The notes beneath the pieces are model-generated. The model did no database searches, was not told the DNA's origin, and saw only the letters and a program-made list of their open reading frames with translations. A stretch of DNA of 15,598 nucleotides from Solirubrobacterales bacterium (lineage in GTDB: Bacteria; Actinomycetota; Thermoleophilia; Solirubrobacterales; Solirubrobacteraceae): NCBI GenBank assembly GCA_003151895.1, contig PLYX01000070.1, forward strand, positions 1-15,598, in the 5' to 3' direction. The translations under genes were made by a program, and so were the position numbers. Each line of letters opens with the position of its first letter. Position 1 is the first letter of the stretch. Below, piece by piece: positions 12,725-15,598 of this stretch.

Positions 12725-14383
12725 ATGAGCGCCGAGCGCTTGAAGGTGCTCGTCAAGGAGAAGATCGGCGACTCAGGCGTGGAATTGCTGCGCCGGTATT
12801 TCGACGTGGACCTCGGCATCGACTGGTCGGACGAGGAGCTCGCACAGCGCATCGGCGCCTACCACGGCATCCTGATCCGCTCGGCCACGAAGATGACCGC
12901 CGAGCTGATCGGCAAGGCGACCAGCCTGCGCGTGATCGGGCGCGCCGGGGTGGGGGTCGACAACGTCGACGTCGAGGCGGCGACGAATCGTGGGATCGTG
13001 GTCGCAAACGCCCCCCAGTCAAACGTGGTGACCGCCGCCGAGCACACGATGGCGATGCTGTTGGCGCTCGCTCGCAACATCCCCCAAGCGCACGCGTCGC
13101 TGACGAGCGGCAAGTGGGAGCGCTCGAAGTTCTCAGGCGTCGAGCTCTATGAGAAGACGCTCGGGATAATCGGCTTCGGGCGCATCGGTCAGCTTGTCGC
13201 ACAAAGAGCGAAGGGCTTCGGGATGCGTGTCCTCGCATTCGACCCGTTCGTGAGCGCCGAGCGCTACCGCGAGCTGGGCGTCGAGAAGGCGGCGAGTGGC
13301 GACGAGGTGTGCGAGCAAGCCGACTTCATCACGATCCACCTGCCGAAGACGCCGGAGACGGAAGGCTGGCTGAACGCGGAGCTCATCGCCAAGATGCGCG
13401 ACGGCGTGCGCATCCTCAACGTGGCGCGCGGCGGGCTGATCGACGACGCGGCGCTGAAGGACGCGCTCGACTCGGGCAAGGTGGGCGGCGCCGCGCTCGA
13501 CGTGTTTCCATCTGAGCCGATCACCGAGTACCCGCTCTTCCATGGCTACCCGAACGTCGTCGTCACCCCGCACCTCGGCGCCTCGACCGCCGAGGCCACC
13601 GACCGAGCCGGCTTCCAGAGCGCCGAGCAGGTCGTGGCGGCGCTGACGGGCGGCGTCGTGTCCACGGCCGTCAACATTCCGGCGATCGGAGCCGAGGACA
13701 TGGAGGTGCTTGGCCCGTTCCTGCCGCTCGCACGCCGGCTCGGGCGCCTTGCGATGGCGCTGGCCGAGGGCAGCTCGGTCGAGCGCATCGAGGCGGCCTT
13801 CATGGGACGCATCGCGGACTTCGACACGCGTCTGCTCACGCTCGCGGTGATCGGTGGAGCGCTCGAGGGACGCACGGAGGAGCAGGTGAACCTCGTGAAC
13901 GCGCCTTCGATGGCCCAGCAGCGCGGGATCGTGGTTGAGGAGAAGTCGGTGTCAGAGGCGCAGGACTTCAACGAGCTGATCCGGGTCACGGTGGTGGCGG
14001 GCGGAGAGAAGGTGGCGGTCGCCGGCACCGGCATCGGCCCCAATCGCGTGCCGCATCTCGTCGAGGTGCAGGGCCGGCGCCTGACGATCGAGCTGACGCC
14101 GTTCGTCACGGTCTTCCGCTACGCCGACCTGCCGGGCATGATCGGCCGCGTGGGCACCATCTTCGGGGGACACGGCATCAACATCTCCTCCGCCGCCGTC
14201 GGTCACACCCCCGACCCCCCGTTCGGGGGGCACCCTCAGGGGCACAAGCAGGTGGAGCCCGTGGATGGAAAAGGCCTCGCCGCAATGGTCGTCACCACCG
14301 ACGTCCAGGTGCCACCGGAGGTCGTGGATGAGATCGTCGCGTCCGAGGGCTTCGTGGCGGGCTGGGCGGTCGTGCTGAGCTGA
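12725..14383 (+). CDS. serA: D-3-phosphoglycerate dehydrogenase, long form with ACT domain
   Basis: A 552-residue enzyme that oxidises 3-phosphoglycerate to 3-phosphohydroxypyruvate with NAD, the first step to serine. The substrate-binding domain includes GRAGVGVDNVD (residues 72-82). The NAD domain has GIIGFGRIGQ (147-156) with D173 for the NAD ribose, then R235 (NVARGG), E264 (FPSEP) and H283 (TPHLGAST), the catalytic set of 2-hydroxyacid dehydrogenases. An allosteric substrate-binding domain (about 320-455) and a C-terminal ACT domain (about 460-552, beginning with FRYADLPGMIGRVGTIFGGHGINIS) follow, as in Mycobacterium, and imply serine feedback control. The ACT domain has an extra loop of about 24 residues (494-517). 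It is likely to have its own promoter in the AT-rich gap upstream. Confidence 0.97.
   Translation: MSAERLKVLVKEKIGDSGVELLRRYFDVDLGIDWSDEELAQRIGAYHGILIRSATKMTAELIGKATSLRVIGRAGVGVDNVDVEAATNRGIVVANAPQSNVVTAAEHTMAMLLALARNIPQAHASLTSGKWERSKFSGVELYEKTLGIIGFGRIGQLVAQRAKGFGMRVLAFDPFVSAERYRELGVEKAASGDEVCEQADFITIHLPKTPETEGWLNAELIAKMRDGVRILNVARGGLIDDAALKDALDSGKVGGAALDVFPSEPITEYPLFHGYPNVVVTPHLGASTAEATDRAGFQSAEQVVAALTGGVVSTAVNIPAIGAEDMEVLGPFLPLARRLGRLAMALAEGSSVERIEAAFMGRIADFDTRLLTLAVIGGALEGRTEEQVNLVNAPSMAQQRGIVVEEKSVSEAQDFNELIRVTVVAGGEKVAVAGTGIGPNRVPHLVEVQGRRLTIELTPFVTVFRYADLPGMIGRVGTIFGGHGINISSAAVGHTPDPPFGGHPQGHKQVEPVDGKGLAAMVVTTDVQVPPEVVDEIVASEGFVAGWAVVLS
14215..14230. repeat. Perfect G/C inverted repeat inside the serA ACT domain
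   Basis: CCCCCCG (14215-14221) and CGGGGGG (14224-14230) are exact inverted copies with only TT between them. They encode the Asp-Pro-Pro-Phe-Gly-Gly part of the extra ACT-domain loop. A 6-7-bp all-G/C hairpin in an open reading frame is unusual, and G-run slippage here would shift the frame near the end of serA. Confidence 0.65.
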
Positions 14384-14394
14384 TTGTGATCCAG

Positions 14395-14400
14395 TAGTCT
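14395..14400 (+). promoter_or_regulatory. Candidate -10 box (TAGTCT) for the MDR oxidoreductase
   Basis: TAGTCT ends 9 nt before ATG 14410, in the 26-nt gap after serA. CATCCCGCG between the box and the ATG has no Shine-Dalgarno. As with menE and ilvC, this looks like a leaderless start, although read-through from serA is also possible. Confidence 0.35.
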
Positions 14401-14409
14401 CATCCCGCG

Positions 14410-15411
14410 ATGCTGGCGGTCGAAATCACCAAGCACGGTGGGCCTGAGGTGATGAAGGTCGCCGAACGGGCCGACCCGGCTCTGCGACCGGGGTGGGTGT
14501 GCATCGACGTCGCGGCGTGCGGAGTGAACTTCGCCGACGTGATGGCGCGCATCGGCGTGTACCCGGATGCGCCCAAGCCGCCGTGCATCATCGGGTATGA
14601 GGTGGCGGGCACCGTGGTCGGCGTGGGCGAAGGCGTGGAGAATCTGACCCACGGGGAGCGCGTGCTGGCGGGGACCATGTTCGGCGGGTACGCCTCGGTG
14701 GTGTCCGTGCCCGAGCGTGATTGCGTGCCACTACCCGAGCGGCTCACCTTCGAGCAGGGCGCGGCCATCCCGGTCAACTACGCGACCGCGTGGGCGGCGC
14801 TCGTCGGCTACGGCAACCTCCAGCCCGGCGAGAAGGTCCTGATCCACTCAGCCGGCGGGGGCGTGGGGGTCGCCGCCACACAGCTTGCGCGGCGCTTCGG
14901 CGCCGGTGAGATCCACGGCACGGCCTCGCACTCCAAGCACCAGCGCATCCGCGATCTCGGCGTCGACAATGCGCTCGACTACAAGGAAGCGGCAGTGAAG
15001 GGCGCGCTGCCGCTCTTCGACGTGATCCTCGACCCGATCGGCGGCAAGAGCCTGCGCACGAGCTACAACCTGCTGCGCCCGGGCGGGCGGCTCGTCGGGT
15101 TCGGCGCCTCGGCGGTCGTCTCGGGCGGCAAACGCAAAATCGTCCCCGCGCTGCGCACGGTCGCGCGCATGCCACGCTTCTCGCTGATCAAGCAGATGTC
15201 CGAATCGAAGACCGTCATCGGCCTGAACATGGTCACGCTGTGGAAGGACCGTGAGACGCTCGAACCGTGGATCGAGCCGTTGCGCGAGCTGCTCGACGAC
15301 GGCACGATCGAGCCGGTCGTCGCCGGGGCTTTCAGTTTCGAGCAGGCGGGTGAGGCCCACAACATGCTCACCGAACGGCGCAATGTCGGGAAGGTAGTGT
15401 TGGTACCGTAA
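14410..15411 (+). CDS. Zinc-free medium-chain dehydrogenase/reductase, quinone oxidoreductase-like
   Basis: A 333-residue MDR protein. The N-terminal GroES-like domain has VAACGVNFADVMARIGVYP (residues 34-52) and IGYEVAGTVVGVG (61-73). The Rossmann domain has KVLIHSAGGGVGVAATQLA (142-160, nucleotide motif AGGGVG at 148-153), DVILDPIGG (204-212) and LLRPGGRLVGFG (221-232). No structural or catalytic zinc cysteines are present. NFADVMAR and the layout resemble the VAT-1/quinone-reductase (QOR) branch, which commonly uses NADPH to reduce quinones or activated alkenes. Its position between serA and leuA does not reveal a substrate. A role with menaquinone is conceivable because the men cluster is 4 kb away, but that is speculation. 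Confidence 0.88.
   Translation: MLAVEITKHGGPEVMKVAERADPALRPGWVCIDVAACGVNFADVMARIGVYPDAPKPPCIIGYEVAGTVVGVGEGVENLTHGERVLAGTMFGGYASVVSVPERDCVPLPERLTFEQGAAIPVNYATAWAALVGYGNLQPGEKVLIHSAGGGVGVAATQLARRFGAGEIHGTASHSKHQRIRDLGVDNALDYKEAAVKGALPLFDVILDPIGGKSLRTSYNLLRPGGRLVGFGASAVVSGGKRKIVPALRTVARMPRFSLIKQMSESKTVIGLNMVTLWKDRETLEPWIEPLRELLDDGTIEPVVAGAFSFEQAGEAHNMLTERRNVGKVVLVP
15404..15409 (+). promoter_or_regulatory. Candidate -10 box (TACCGT) for leuA
   Basis: TACCGT overlaps the last codons of the preceding gene and ends 5 nt before ATG 15415. The intervening AAGGT could also be a very close Shine-Dalgarno (TAAGGT), so this is the weakest of the five boxes of this kind. Confidence 0.25.
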
Positions 15412-15414
15412 GGT

Positions 15415-15598
15415 ATGAGCGATAGGCAGACGGGTCCCGAGCGGACCGAGCAGGACAGGGTCCTGATCTTCGACACGACCCTGCGCGACGGTGAGCAGTC
15501 CCCCGGAATATCCCTGAATCAGCAGGAGAAGCTGGAGATCGCCCACCAGCTGGCGCGTCTGGGCGTGGACGTCATCGAGGCGGGCTTCCCGATCACCT
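15415..15598 (+). CDS. leuA: 2-Isopropylmalate synthase, N-terminal fragment
   Basis: An open reading frame that begins at ATG 15415, 3 nt after the MDR gene stop, and runs off the window; 61 complete codons are visible. VLIFDTTLRDGEQSPG (residues 16-31) is the signature of the DRE-TIM metallolyase family, with catalytic Arg24 and metal-binding Asp25. GVDVIEAGFP (50-59) is the next strand of the barrel. GISLNQQEKLEIA fits 2-isopropylmalate synthase (compare the GASMN form in LeuA). The enzyme condenses acetyl-CoA with 2-oxoisovalerate, the keto acid from the IlvC branch, committing carbon to leucine. Homocitrate or citramalate synthase share these motifs, but the ilv neighbours support LeuA. 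The Leu-sensing C-terminal domain is outside the window. Confidence 0.93.
   Translation, partial: MSDRQTGPERTEQDRVLIFDTTLRDGEQSPGISLNQQEKLEIAHQLARLGVDVIEAGFPIT

Noticed and set aside
1..15598. CRISPR array, toxin-antitoxin, defence or mobile element
   Set aside because: No regularly spaced repeats, transposase, integrase, tRNA or defence-type protein is present; all large frames are accounted for by primary metabolism.

Overview
This is a high-GC window, roughly 70% by eye, densely coding and with almost no intergenic DNA. Every gene I recognise is core metabolism. The phosphoserine aminotransferase is of the mycobacterial/actinobacterial SerC type and the 3-phosphoglycerate dehydrogenase is the long form with an ACT domain. 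Together with the base composition this points to an Actinomycetota chromosome. A deep-branching class such as Thermoleophilia is a guess; nothing here proves it. I see no mobile element, phage gene, CRISPR array, tRNA or rRNA.

Layout: (1) 1-826, the end of ilvB and all of ilvN (acetolactate synthase subunits), read rightward. (2) 829-10364, a menaquinone block with almost the whole classical o-succinylbenzoate route: menF rightward, menD leftward, menH rightward, menC-menA-menB as a leftward unit (transcribed menB, menA, menC), then menE and a SAM methyltransferase rightward. (3) 10435-15598, ilvC, serC, serA, a zinc-free quinone-oxidoreductase-like MDR gene and the start of leuA, all rightward. 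The branched-chain genes ilvBN and ilvC-leuA therefore flank the menaquinone genes.

Pathway: MenF makes isochorismate, MenD adds the succinyl-semialdehyde unit from 2-oxoglutarate, MenH eliminates pyruvate, MenC dehydrates to o-succinylbenzoate, MenE makes its CoA ester, MenB closes the ring to 1,4-dihydroxy-2-naphthoyl-CoA, and MenA prenylates the free acid. The final C-methylation could be done by the methyltransferase after menE, though it lacks the usual UbiE/MenG signatures. No DHNA-CoA thioesterase is visible. IlvBN and IlvC carry out the first two common steps to valine, leucine and isoleucine, and LeuA commits carbon to leucine. SerA and SerC are the first two steps to serine.

The unusual material is in the control regions and in small coding repeats. 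Five starts without a clear Shine-Dalgarno (menH, menE, ilvC, the MDR gene, leuA) have a TANNNT box ending 5-9 nt before the start codon, the arrangement expected of leaderless mRNAs. The menB/menE divergent gap contains a perfect palindrome, AGGCTAGCCT, that places the same TAGCCT box on both strands. Two intergenic dyads (menB-menA and serC-serA) look like operators. MenB and SerA carry hydrophilic loop insertions encoded by tandem repeats or a perfect G/C inverted repeat. I found no convincing new biological system; the items offered are regulatory architecture and gene arrangement.
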